From the NCBI RefSeq assembly GCF_900099735.1, contig NZ_FNDT01000008.1:62001-126000 (forward strand): 64,000 nucleotides of DNA, in the 5' to 3' direction. This DNA comes from Arthrobacter subterraneus (lineage in GTDB: Bacteria > Actinomycetota > Actinomycetes > Actinomycetales > Micrococcaceae). Shown here one piece after another: positions 55,991 to 64,000 of the stretch. Every line of letters starts with the position of its first letter. Position 1 is the stretch's first letter. Position numbers and translations under genes: made by a program. Below the pieces are notes generated by a model, which saw only the letters and a program-made list of their open reading frames with translations, was not told where the DNA came from and ran no database searches.

Positions 55991-57561
55991 GCCGGGCGGT
56001 TCACCCCGGCCGGCCTTCCGAACGGACCCTGCTCACCGACCCGGTGCGCTACCCGGAGGCCGCCCAGTCCGGCGTCCGCACCAAGCGTGCCTTCCTTCTT
56101 CTCCTGTTGACCCTGCTCCTCCCCGGAGCGGCACAGGTGGTCGCCGGTGACCGCAAGCTTGGCCGACGCGCCCTCCGCGTCACTTTCACCATGTGGCTCC
56201 TGGTGATTGCCGGCGTCGTACTGGCAGGGCTCAACCGGCAGCTGGTGGTGAGCCTGCTGGCGAATGAGTGGTTCTCCCTGCTACTGATCGCGGTCCTCGT
56301 GGCGCTGGCGGTGGGCTGGGCGCTCCTGTTCATCAACACCCTCCGCCTCATCCGTCCGCCCCTGCTGGACCGGGGGATGCGCCCGGCCGTCGCCGCGACC
56401 CTGGCCCTGCTGATGCTGGTGACCAGCGGCAGCCTCGGCTACGGCGCCTACCTGCTCAACGTCGGCCGCAATACGTTCGGCAACATCTTCCAGGCCGGAC
56501 CGGCGTTCGATCCCGTGGACGGACGCTACAACTTCCTGCTCATGGGGGGCGACGCCGGTGAGGACCGTACCGGACGGCGCCCCGACAGCATCTCGGTGAT
56601 CAGCGTCGACGCACGCTCCGGAGCCGCGGTCACGTTCAGCATCCCCCGCGACTTCCAGAACGCACCCTTCTCCGAGGACTCCCCGCTGTGGGAGGTCTGG
56701 CCGGACGGTTACAACTGCGGCAATGACTGCATCATCAACAGCCTCTACCCGGTGGTCAGCCAGGACTACGCCGACCTGTATCCGGATTCCCAGGACCCCG
56801 GCGCCGAGGCAATGATGGACGCCGCAAGCGGGATCCTCGGCATCGAGGTCCAGGCCTACATCCTCGTGGACATGGCCGGCTTCGAGCAGCTGATCGACGC
56901 TATGGGCGGCATCACCATCGACGCCGGTGGGTGGGTTCCCATCACGTCGGCGGAGATCCCCGGCTCGGACCCGAAACGCTACTACCCGCCGTCGGCCTGG
57001 ATTGCGCCCGGCGTGCAGACTCTCAACGGCTATGAGGCGCTCTGGTACGCCCGGTCGCGCGAGTACGCAACCGACTACTCCCGGATCCAGCGCCAGCAGT
57101 GCGTCCAGGCGGCGATGATCGCCCAGCTCGATCCCGCCACCGTCCTGAGCCGCTTCCAGGAGATCGCGGCCGCCGGAACGCAGATCGTCGAGACCGATAT
57201 CCCGCGTGACCAGCTGGGCAGTTTTGTGGATCTCGCCATCAAGGCGAAAAATCACGACGTCGGCCGCCTCACCATCGGCGCGCCGGACTTCGGGGATCCG
57301 GGCGACTTCTTCTCCACGTACCCTGACATCCCGCTGGTTCACCAGCGGGTCCAGGAGACGCTGGCAGCGGCCTCTGAGGACGCCGAAGCAGCACCCGCGG
57401 GCACCCTGGAACTGAACCGCGCCGGGCTGATTGAAGCGCTTCCGGCGCAGGCCGTCACGGACGAGATCACCGTCGAATACCTGCACCAGCTTGCGGTGAA
57501 CCAGGACTGGACCACGCTCGAATCACTGTTGGCCGACAACGGGGAATGCACCCCCGCCTAA
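55987..57561 (+). CDS. LytR-CpsA-Psr (LCP) family protein
   Basis: 524 aa. Four helices in the first ~150 residues ([71 protein letters not shown]). The extracytoplasmic LCP domain follows: [20 protein letters not shown] (catalytic Arg/Asp), [43 protein letters not shown] enzymes attach polyprenyl-linked glycopolymers to peptidoglycan. More N-terminal helices than the usual single anchor. Operon with purK-purE, an arrangement common in Arthrobacter. Confidence 0.93.
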   Translation: MSRAVHPGRPSERTLLTDPVRYPEAAQSGVRTKRAFLLLLLTLLLPGAAQVVAGDRKLGRRALRVTFTMWLLVIAGVVLAGLNRQLVVSLLANEWFSLLLIAVLVALAVGWALLFINTLRLIRPPLLDRGMRPAVAATLALLMLVTSGSLGYGAYLLNVGRNTFGNIFQAGPAFDPVDGRYNFLLMGGDAGEDRTGRRPDSISVISVDARSGAAVTFSIPRDFQNAPFSEDSPLWEVWPDGYNCGNDCIINSLYPVVSQDYADLYPDSQDPGAEAMMDAASGILGIEVQAYILVDMAGFEQLIDAMGGITIDAGGWVPITSAEIPGSDPKRYYPPSAWIAPGVQTLNGYEALWYARSREYATDYSRIQRQQCVQAAMIAQLDPATVLSRFQEIAAAGTQIVETDIPRDQLGSFVDLAIKAKNHDVGRLTIGAPDFGDPGDFFSTYPDIPLVHQRVQETLAAASEDAEAAPAGTLELNRAGLIEALPAQAVTDEITVEYLHQLAVNQDWTTLESLLADNGECTPA

Positions 57562-57576
57562 GGAACGGAACCGCCG

Positions 57577-58932
57577 ATGTACCAGCTGGACAACCCGTTG
57601 CGCCCCTACGACTGGGGATCCACCACGGCCATCGCGGAGCTGCTCGGACGCACCCCGTCCGGCGGCCCCGAGGCGGAGCTGTGGATCGGCGCGCACCCGG
57701 ACTCCCCCTCCACCGTGCAGGGCCATGGGGATAGCGGGACAGGTCTGGACGAGCTGATCGGCGCTGACCCGGACCGTACCCTCGGCTCCCCCACCCGGGA
57801 CGCCTTCGGGGACCGCCTCCCCTTCCTGATGAAGGTGCTCGCCGCGGCAGCGCCGCTGTCCCTCCAGGTGCACCCCAGCCCGGAACAGGCCCGCGAGGGG
57901 TTTGACCGGGAGAACGCAGCCTCGGTCCCCCAGGATGCACCGCACCGCAACTACCGCGACGCGTTCTCCAAACCCGAACTCATCTTCGCCCTCACCGGCT
58001 TCGACGCCCTCTGCGGCTTCCGGGCTCCGGCTGAGGCCGCTGAGATTTTCACGTGGCTCGCCGGGCTGGTCGAACAGCGGGGGCAGGCACCGGCCATCCT
58101 GCGGTCCGTCGTGACCGACCTCGGCAATCCTGATGAAGCAGCGGCGCTCCGGGAGGCCTTCACACGGCTCCTGACCAGCCCGGACGAGAGCCGGGCCGCC
58201 GTTGAGTCCGTGGTCGGGGCACTGGACGACGGCGGTGCTCCGGAGTCCGACAGCCTGGAGGGCTCCGCAGCCGCCACCGTGCTCCAGCTCAACGGGCACC
58301 ATCCCGGTGATCCGGGCGTGCTGGTGGCACTGCTCCTCAACAGGGTCACCCTGCGCCCGGGCCAGGCGCTGTACCTGCCCGCCGGCAATGTGCACGCGTA
58401 CCTGGAGGGTCTGGGCGTCGAGGTCATGGCGTCCTCCGACAATGTGCTTCGCGGCGGGCTGACCACCAAGCACGTGGATACCGGGGAACTGCTGAAGACG
58501 GTGGAGTTCGCTCCGCTGGAGTTGCCCCTGCTTGAGCCCGAGTCCACTCCGCTGGGCCAGGAACTCTACTGCCCGCCGTTCGACGAGTTCCAGCTGCAGC
58601 GGCTGGAACTCCCGTCGGCTTTCGGTGACACTGCCGCCTCAGCCGACATTCCGGTGGCCCAGAACGGGCCGGCTGTGGTCCTGGTGGTGTCCGGGACGAT
58701 TGTGCTCGATTCGCCCAAGGGCGACCTCATTCTCCACCGCGGGCAGAGCGCGTTCATCCCGGCCAACGAGTCACCCGTGATGGCACGCCTCGCGTCTGAC
58801 ACCACGGACACCACCGACGACGACGGCGGCAGCACCGCCGTCGCTTTCGCGGTCACCGTGGGTGCCGCTGGGGATGCTAATCCCGGCGGGCTGGGTCCTG
58901 TGCGCGGCCGCCGCGAAGAGACGCAGCCTTAG
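57577..58932 (+). CDS. manA: mannose-6-phosphate isomerase, class I
   Basis: 451 aa. Zinc and substrate residues in LSLQVHPSPEQAREGF, NYRDAFSKPELIFAL, LPAGNVHAYLEGLGVEVMAS and DNVLRGGLTTKHVD. Interconverts fructose-6-P and mannose-6-P, feeding GDP-mannose and polyprenol-P-mannose, the donor for Pmt. AAGGAA lies 10 nt before the ATG, 15 bp after the LCP gene, so probably the same operon. The last 56 bp overlap the 3' end of the FemAB gene on the other strand. Confidence 0.95.
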   Translation: MYQLDNPLRPYDWGSTTAIAELLGRTPSGGPEAELWIGAHPDSPSTVQGHGDSGTGLDELIGADPDRTLGSPTRDAFGDRLPFLMKVLAAAAPLSLQVHPSPEQAREGFDRENAASVPQDAPHRNYRDAFSKPELIFALTGFDALCGFRAPAEAAEIFTWLAGLVEQRGQAPAILRSVVTDLGNPDEAAALREAFTRLLTSPDESRAAVESVVGALDDGGAPESDSLEGSAAATVLQLNGHHPGDPGVLVALLLNRVTLRPGQALYLPAGNVHAYLEGLGVEVMASSDNVLRGGLTTKHVDTGELLKTVEFAPLELPLLEPESTPLGQELYCPPFDEFQLQRLELPSAFGDTAASADIPVAQNGPAVVLVVSGTIVLDSPKGDLILHRGQSAFIPANESPVMARLASDTTDTTDDDGGSTAVAFAVTVGAAGDANPGGLGPVRGRREETQP

Positions 58933-60061
58933 CCTTCAGCGCCGGCAGGGCCTTGGTCCGGAGCGCCGGCAGGGCCTTGGTGCGGAGGGCCGGCAGGGCT
59001 TTGGTCCGGAGGGCCGGCAGGGCGTTGGTTCGGAGGGACGGCAGGGCCTTGGTGCGGAGGGATCCGACTGCGCCGCGTGCAAGGGAAAGCCCCCTGCGTG
59101 CCAGCGGCATCGCCGTGGCATAGGCCGGGTAGAGCGGCGACAACGGCTTGTCCCAGGTGCCCATCAGTAGGTTCTCGTGCTTCGCCCAGCCCATCTTGAA
59201 CTTTGACACGCCGTCGTTCAGGAGGCCGTTGAAGTCGTAGCGGCGGACTCCGCGTTCCTTCATAGCCTGGATGGCGAGCCACTTCAGCGCGTAGTTGGCG
59301 CGCAGCCGTTCACCTTCCTCGGTCATCCCGCCGTACAGCTCAAACGCGGTGGAGCCGCTGGCGGACAACCATAGGAACGCCACCACGGTGCTGCCCTGGA
59401 AGGCGGCGTAGACAGGCGACGCGTCGCCGAGGTTGTCGAAGATGTCGAGGTAGTAGCGGTCCTCGTGGATGCCGAAACCGGCACGCTCCGCCGTTTCCCG
59501 GTACACGTCCAGGCAGCCCGGCAGCTCCTCCCTGGTCACCTCACGGAACTCAAGGTCTTCCCGGCCGGACTTGCGGATGTACTGGCGGTGCTTCTTTGAC
59601 ATGTCCGCCAGCAGCTCGTCCTCGGAACGCGACAGGTCCAGGATGAGGGTGCGGGGAATCAGGATGGTGTTCTTGGTGGGACGGAACCCTGCCGCACGCA
59701 CCGCGCCGTCGAAGTCGGATTCCGCATCCCCGTCCGGCTCGATACTCAGGACGGTACAGGCATAGGCTCTGCGGGCGTAATCCGCCAGTACCTCGAGGAC
59801 CTCCCGCGCATCCTCCGCACGGCAGACCGGACCGCGCGGAATGTAGACCAGCGCCCGGAACGGAACGGGCAGCCGACGGATCAGGACCTGTGCACAGGCA
59901 ACCGTCCCGCCGTCGCGGTTGAGCAGCAGGCGGTCGGTGCTCCATCCGTGGTCGGCCTTCGTCTGGCCCCAGCCCCAGAGCTGCTGCGGGTGGCCGTCGA
60001 GACGGTTCACCTCGGCATCCCAGGCGGCATGGTCAGTACAGGGCGCAACGATGAGGGTCAT
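58877..60061 (-). CDS. FemAB-type peptidyltransferase (lipid II bridge-forming) with repetitive tail
   Basis: 394 aa. GNAT-fold pair of the FemX/FmhB type: WGWGQTKADHGWSTDRLLL, ALVYIPRGPVCRAEDAREVL, LDLSRSEDELLADMSKKHRQ, ETAERAGFGIHEDRYYLDIF, VRRYDFNGLLNDGVSKFKMG. Adds amino acids from aminoacyl-tRNA to the lipid II peptide. After residue ~335 the protein ends in about six copies of an 8-residue unit (RTKALPAL), a cationic helical tail not found in ordinary Fem proteins. TAGGCT lies 7 nt before the ATG (leaderless pattern). Confidence 0.9.
   Translation of the reverse strand: MTLIVAPCTDHAAWDAEVNRLDGHPQQLWGWGQTKADHGWSTDRLLLNRDGGTVACAQVLIRRLPVPFRALVYIPRGPVCRAEDAREVLEVLADYARRAYACTVLSIEPDGDAESDFDGAVRAAGFRPTKNTILIPRTLILDLSRSEDELLADMSKKHRQYIRKSGREDLEFREVTREELPGCLDVYRETAERAGFGIHEDRYYLDIFDNLGDASPVYAAFQGSTVVAFLWLSASGSTAFELYGGMTEEGERLRANYALKWLAIQAMKERGVRRYDFNGLLNDGVSKFKMGWAKHENLLMGTWDKPLSPLYPAYATAMPLARRGLSLARGAVGSLRTKALPSLRTNALPALRTKALPALRTKALPALRTKALPALKAKAASLRGGRAQDPARRD
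58937..59060 (-). repeat. 24-bp tandem repeats in the 3' end of the FemAB gene
   Basis: About five units built on GCCGGCAGGGCCTTGGT (plus-strand reading), 24 bp apart, with third-position-like variation. They encode RTKALPAL and start just past the manA stop codon. Confidence 0.92.
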
Positions 60062-60127
60062 GCTGCTAAGCCTATCGGCAGGGGCCCGCCGCGAGCGCAG
60101 CGGCCTGCCCTCCGAAGCGATAGAGAA

Positions 60128-61165
60128 TCAGCTCAGGCGTGCGTAGCTTTCCCACTTGTGGGCCTGGTGCTCGCCGTCGACCACGCGGATGGTGCCCGAC
60201 TTCGAGCGCATCACGATCGACTGCGTCAGCACCTTGCCACCGTGGTACCGGACGCCGCGCAGCAGGTCGCCGTCGGTGATGCCGGTCGCGGCAAAGTAGC
60301 AGTTGTCGCTGGTGACGAGGTCATTGGTGGAGAGAACCCGGTCAAGGTCGTGGCCGGCGTCGAGCGCTTTCTGCTTTTCCTCATCGCTGGTGGGCCACAG
60401 GCGGCCCTGGATCACGCCGCCGAGTGACTTGATGGCACAGGCAGCCACAATGCCTTCCGGTGTGCCGCCGATTCCCATCAGGGCATCGATGTCGGTGCCT
60501 TCACGGGCGGCAGCGATGGCGCCGGCGACGTCGCCGTCCATCAGGAAACGGGTGCGGGCACCGGCGTCGCGGATTTCCTGGACCAGCGGGCGGTGGCGGT
60601 CACGGTCAAGGATCATCACATTGATCTGGTTGACCTTCTTGCCCTTGGCCTTGGCGATCAGGTGCAGGTTCTGCTTCACGGGCAGGCGGAGGTCCACCAT
60701 GTCCGCGGCTTCGGGACCGGTCACCAGTTTCTCCATGTAGAACACTGCGGAGGGGTCAAACATGGTGCCGCGCTCTGCCACAGCCAGAACCGCGAGAGCG
60801 TTGTTGATGCCGAGGGCCGTCAGCCGGGTGCCGTCGATGGGGTCCACCGCGACGTCGCACTCCGGCCCGCTGCCGTCTCCGACCCGCTCGCCGTTGTAGA
60901 GCATCGGTGCTTCATCCTTCTCACCCTCGCCGATGACCACCACGCCGTTGAAGTGGACGGTCGAGAGGAGCGAACGCATGGCGTCGACGGCGGCACCGTC
61001 AGCCTTGTTCTTGTCGCCGAAACCGACCCAGTGTCCGCCGGCGATGGCCGCGGCCTCGGTGACGCGCACCAACTCCAGCGCGAGGTTGCGGTCCGGTTCG
61101 TCGTCTCCCACGGCCAGGGCGGGTGACAGGGTGGAGTACTGCGCGTACTTTGCGGTGTCGGACAC
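60128..61165 (-). CDS. glpX: class II fructose-1,6-bisphosphatase
   Basis: 345 aa GlpX. AIAGGHWVGFGDKNKADGAA, GVVVIGEGEKDEAPMLYNGE, CDVAVDPIDGTRLTALG (metal/phosphatase motif), MGIGGTPEGIVAACAIKSLG. Gluconeogenic step removing the C1 phosphate of FBP. Start GTG 61165 with GAGG upstream. Divergent from DUF4245, with fumC two genes away, the usual mycobacterial glpX-DUF4245-fumC neighbourhood. Confidence 0.97.
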   Translation of the reverse strand: MSDTAKYAQYSTLSPALAVGDDEPDRNLALELVRVTEAAAIAGGHWVGFGDKNKADGAAVDAMRSLLSTVHFNGVVVIGEGEKDEAPMLYNGERVGDGSGPECDVAVDPIDGTRLTALGINNALAVLAVAERGTMFDPSAVFYMEKLVTGPEAADMVDLRLPVKQNLHLIAKAKGKKVNQINVMILDRDRHRPLVQEIRDAGARTRFLMDGDVAGAIAAAREGTDIDALMGIGGTPEGIVAACAIKSLGGVIQGRLWPTSDEEKQKALDAGHDLDRVLSTNDLVTSDNCYFAATGITDGDLLRGVRYHGGKVLTQSIVMRSKSGTIRVVDGEHQAHKWESYARLS

Positions 61166-61270
61166 GTTTACCTCATCGTTGAATTAGCGGTTCCCTCTTT
61201 CCGCAATCATAGTGCGGAGCCGCGCTCCGGCCATTTCCGTGACGCCACGGGTGTAGGCGACAATGGAGAA

Positions 61271-61858
61271 GTGAGCAGCACCCAGGAGAACCAGCAGGAA
61301 GCACCGGTCACGCCGGTGCTCACGGCCAAGCAGGCGAAGCGCGCCAACGCGTCGTCGATCGGCATGTTCATTGCCACCGCCGTCACGCTGGGACTGGTCC
61401 TCTTTGTTGTCCTGCTGAATCCGACGCACACAGCGGAGACCTACACGCGCGACGTCGATGTGGCCACCATCGCATCGCAGGCCGAGGACGCCGCCGGTTA
61501 CCTGCCCGCCGCGGCTGAACTTCCGGACGGCTGGACCTCCAACTACGCACGCTGGACGGGAACGGCGTCCGACGGCGTCGCATTCTGGGAAGTGGGCTAC
61601 CTCACCCCCGAGCGCGAATTCATCCAGGTGACACAGACCAACAACTCCAACCCCACCTGGCTTTCACAGCGCCTCGACGACGCCGTACCCTCCGGACAAC
61701 GGGTGATCGACGGCGTGACCTGGGACCTGCTCGACAGCACCTCCGGTGATGTCTTCCTCACCACCGAACAGGACGGGTTCACGCTGATCCTGAACGGCAC
61801 TGCGGATCTCACCCAGTTCGATGTCCTCGGCAGCGCCTTGCTCGCCAAGCTGAACTAG
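61271..61858 (+). CDS. DUF4245 membrane-anchored protein
   Basis: 195 aa from GTG 61271. One N-terminal helix (IGMFIATAVTLGLVLFVVLL) and an external domain: LPAAAELPDGWTSNYARWTG, FWEVGYLTPEREFIQVTQTN, DLLDSTSGDVFLTTEQDGFT. Matches the actinobacterial DUF4245 family between glpX and fumC; function unknown. GACAAT ends 6 nt before the start. Confidence 0.88.
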   Translation: MSSTQENQQEAPVTPVLTAKQAKRANASSIGMFIATAVTLGLVLFVVLLNPTHTAETYTRDVDVATIASQAEDAAGYLPAAAELPDGWTSNYARWTGTASDGVAFWEVGYLTPEREFIQVTQTNNSNPTWLSQRLDDAVPSGQRVIDGVTWDLLDSTSGDVFLTTEQDGFTLILNGTADLTQFDVLGSALLAKLN

Positions 61859-61989
61859 CCGGGGCACTTCTCGGCTAACACCGCTCCGGACCGTAACTCA
61901 ACCGGACCGCGACTGATCCGGACCAGCACCGCTCAACGCGGAGTCACCAACCGACCGCGTTCGGCTCCCGGCGCAGTACAGTAACTTCC

Positions 61990-62604
61990 GTGACCAAGCA
62001 ACTGACTCCCGCTGAAGCATGGCAGAAACTGCGTGACGGAAATGGCCGGTTCATTTCCTCCACCTCCTCACATCCCAACCAGGACGCCTCCCGCCGGGCG
62101 TCGCTGGTCAACACCCAGGACCCTTTCGCCGTCATCTTCGGCTGCTCGGATTCCCGCCTTGCAGCCGAGATCATCTTCGACGTCGGACTCGGTGACATCT
62201 TCGTGGTCCGTACGGCCGGGCAGGTCATTGATGACGCCGTCCTCGGCTCCCTCGAATACAGCGTCAGTGTCCTGAACGTGCCGCTCATCGTGGTACTCGG
62301 ACATGACTCCTGCGGCGCCGTGACGGCCACCGCAAACGCCATCGACTCCGGGACCATGCCGGTGGGCTTCATCCGCGACCTCGTTGAACGCATCACCTCC
62401 TCCGTGCTGACTTCGCGCCGCAATGGAGACACCGACATCAACGCTGCGGTGGAGGAACACATCCGGCAGACCGCCCAGCGGCTTGCGGACTCTTCCCGCG
62501 TGGTGGCAGATGCCATCGAGAACGGGTCCACCGCCGTCGTCGGCGTCACCTACCGGCTGGATGAAGGTAAAGCCGACCTCGTGTCGCAACTGGGCAATCT
62601 CTGA
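61990..62604 (+). CDS. beta-class carbonic anhydrase
   Basis: 204 aa. Zinc ligands Cys in FGCSDSRLAAEIIFDVG and His/Cys in VLGHDSCGAVTA, with the Asp-Arg dyad in CSDSR. VVRTAGQVIDDAVLGSLEYS is typical of the family. Interconverts CO2 and bicarbonate, the latter used by PurK and carboxylases. The start is GTG 61990 with TACAGT 7 nt upstream and no Shine-Dalgarno, so probably leaderless. The 130-bp gap before it holds only degenerate CCGGACC repeats. Confidence 0.94.
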   Translation: MTKQLTPAEAWQKLRDGNGRFISSTSSHPNQDASRRASLVNTQDPFAVIFGCSDSRLAAEIIFDVGLGDIFVVRTAGQVIDDAVLGSLEYSVSVLNVPLIVVLGHDSCGAVTATANAIDSGTMPVGFIRDLVERITSSVLTSRRNGDTDINAAVEEHIRQTAQRLADSSRVVADAIENGSTAVVGVTYRLDEGKADLVSQLGNL

Positions 62605-62655
62605 CTTGTAGCGCCGGAATTTGTGGCGCCCCACGCCACAGGCCAGAATTGGCGC

Positions 62656-64000
62656 ATGACAACGAATTCCCAGGACACCGTCGACTACCGCATCGAACAC
62701 GACACCATGGGCGAGGTTCGCGTTCCCGCCAACGCCCTCTACCGTGCGCAGACACAGCGGGCTGTAGAGAACTTCCCGATCTCCGGCAAAACGCTGGAAC
62801 GGACCCACATCGAAGCCCTGGCACGGATCAAGAAGGCGGCCGCCACGGCCAACGCCGAGCTCGGCGTGCTCGATGACGAGCTCGCCCGTGCCATCGAGGC
62901 GGCCGCGGACCAGGTTGCAACCGGAAAGTACGACGGCGATTTCCCCATCGACGTGTTCCAGACCGGATCCGGTACCTCCTCGAACATGAACACCAACGAG
63001 GTGATCGCAGAGCTCGCCTCGCGTGCGCTGAAGGACGGCGGCAGCGACAAGGTGGTTCACCCGAACGACCATGTCAACGCTTCGCAGTCCTCGAACGATG
63101 TGTTCCCCACCTCGGTCCACGTGGCCGCAACCTCCGCCCTGATCAACGACCTGATTCCGGCTCTTGAGTACCTGGCGGAATCACTGGAGCGCAAGGCCGA
63201 GGAATTCGCGGGCGTTGTGAAGTCCGGCCGCACCCATCTGATGGACGCGACGCCCGTTACGCTGGGCCAGGAGTTCGGCGGCTACGCTGCGCAGGTCCGC
63301 TACGGCATCGAGCGCATCAACGCTTCGCTCCCCCGCGTGGCCGAGGTTCCCCTGGGCGGAACCGCCGTCGGAACCGGCATCAACACACCGGCAGGCTTCT
63401 CCGCGCGGGTCATCGAGCTTCTCGCCGAGGACACCGGACTGCCGCTGACCGAGGCACGCAACCACTTCGAAGCGCAGGCCAACCGCGACGGACTCATCGA
63501 GGCGTCCGGTCAGCTGCGGAACATCGCGTACTCGTTCATGAAGATCAACAATGACCTGCGCTGGATGGGGTCCGGCCCGAACACCGGTCTCGGCGAGATC
63601 GCCATCCCCGACCTGCAGCCGGGTTCCTCGATCATGCCGGGCAAGGTCAACCCAGTGATCTGCGAGGCGGCCATCATGGTGGCCGCTCAGGTGATCGGCA
63701 ATGACACCACCATCGCGCTGTCCTCGACCAACGGTGCGTTCGAACTCAATGTCGGCATCCCCGTCATGGCCGCCAACCTGCTCGAGTCGATCCGCCTGCT
63801 CTCCAACACCAGCCGGGTAATGGCGGACAAGATGATCGACGGGCTGACCGCCAACGAGGAGCGCGCCCGTTTCCTCGCCGAAGCATCGCCGTCGATCGTG
63901 ACGCCGCTGAACAAGTACATCGGGTATGAGAACGCCGCGAAGATCGCCAAAAAGGCTGTCGCGGAGGGGCTCACGGTCCGGGAGGCCGTCGTCGCACTCG
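62656..64000 (+). CDS. fumC: class II fumarate hydratase, C-terminus off the window
   Basis: 448 codons are present; the usual ~460-470 means only the last few are missing. [79 protein letters not shown] and the fumarase signature [16 protein letters not shown] with the catalytic Ser loop. Hydrates fumarate to malate in the TCA cycle. CAGAAT ends 6 nt before the ATG; leaderless pattern. Confidence 0.97.
   Translation, partial: MTTNSQDTVDYRIEHDTMGEVRVPANALYRAQTQRAVENFPISGKTLERTHIEALARIKKAAATANAELGVLDDELARAIEAAADQVATGKYDGDFPIDVFQTGSGTSSNMNTNEVIAELASRALKDGGSDKVVHPNDHVNASQSSNDVFPTSVHVAATSALINDLIPALEYLAESLERKAEEFAGVVKSGRTHLMDATPVTLGQEFGGYAAQVRYGIERINASLPRVAEVPLGGTAVGTGINTPAGFSARVIELLAEDTGLPLTEARNHFEAQANRDGLIEASGQLRNIAYSFMKINNDLRWMGSGPNTGLGEIAIPDLQPGSSIMPGKVNPVICEAAIMVAAQVIGNDTTIALSSTNGAFELNVGIPVMAANLLESIRLLSNTSRVMADKMIDGLTANEERARFLAEASPSIVTPLNKYIGYENAAKIAKKAVAEGLTVREAVVAL

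Overview
The window is high-GC DNA from an actinobacterium, most likely Micrococcaceae (Arthrobacter or a close relative). Signs are a WhiB regulator, RpfB, a mycobacterial-type Pmt beside rsmI, DUF3499, DUF5719, TIGR03089 and DUF4245 proteins, a DUF222 HNH protein, many GTG starts, and many genes whose -10 box sits 6-7 nt before the start codon, as expected for leaderless mRNAs. No rRNA, tRNA, CRISPR array or prophage was seen. The window starts inside ispE and ends inside fumC.

Layout. 1-10.1 kb: a broken-up version of the tatD-rpfB-rsmA-ispE neighbourhood, with prfC, a SulP transporter, an SRPBCC protein and two exported proteins interspersed. 10.3-15.4 kb: an overlapping moxR-DUF58-transglutaminase operon. 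15.5-23.6 kb: gabD, divergent rsmI/pmt, a FadD15-type acyl-CoA ligase and a DUF1461 membrane protein. 24-27 kb: a DUF222/HNH gene split by an IS3-family element whose removal restores the reading frame. 27.1-29 kb: divergent SpoIIM-like and RDD membrane proteins.

29.0-42.0 kb is the accessory-looking part. It begins with an amidohydrolase remnant. Minus-strand genes follow: a soluble-plus-membrane protein, a cyclic-nucleotide-domain/thioredoxin-reductase-like fusion, a UBP zinc finger, an HdeD-like protein and a PucR regulator. Diverging from these is a tightly overlapping chaperone operon, dnaK-grpE-cbpA-cbpM-clpB-trx. Its dnaK carries a one-base insertion in a run of nine G near the start. 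I read the region as a stress-tolerance island: a disaggregase/chaperone machine next to redox and envelope-stress genes.

42-64 kb is core genome: L,D-transpeptidase, ahcY with a Trm112-like gene, the DUF3499/metallopeptidase/DUF5719/glycosyltransferase/whiB cluster (apparently without the phosphomannomutase gene I would expect), TIGR03089, GtrA, purK-purE-LCP, manA convergently overlapping a FemAB gene, glpX, DUF4245, carbonic anhydrase and fumC.

The window is unusually rich in short tandem repeats, both between genes (12, 14, 28, 29 and 35 bp periods) and in the 3' ends of envelope genes (8-10 residue repeats). The 28-bp array at 45.83-46.01 kb contains regularly spaced TTGCG-N7-CGCAA palindromes and is the most operator-like of them.
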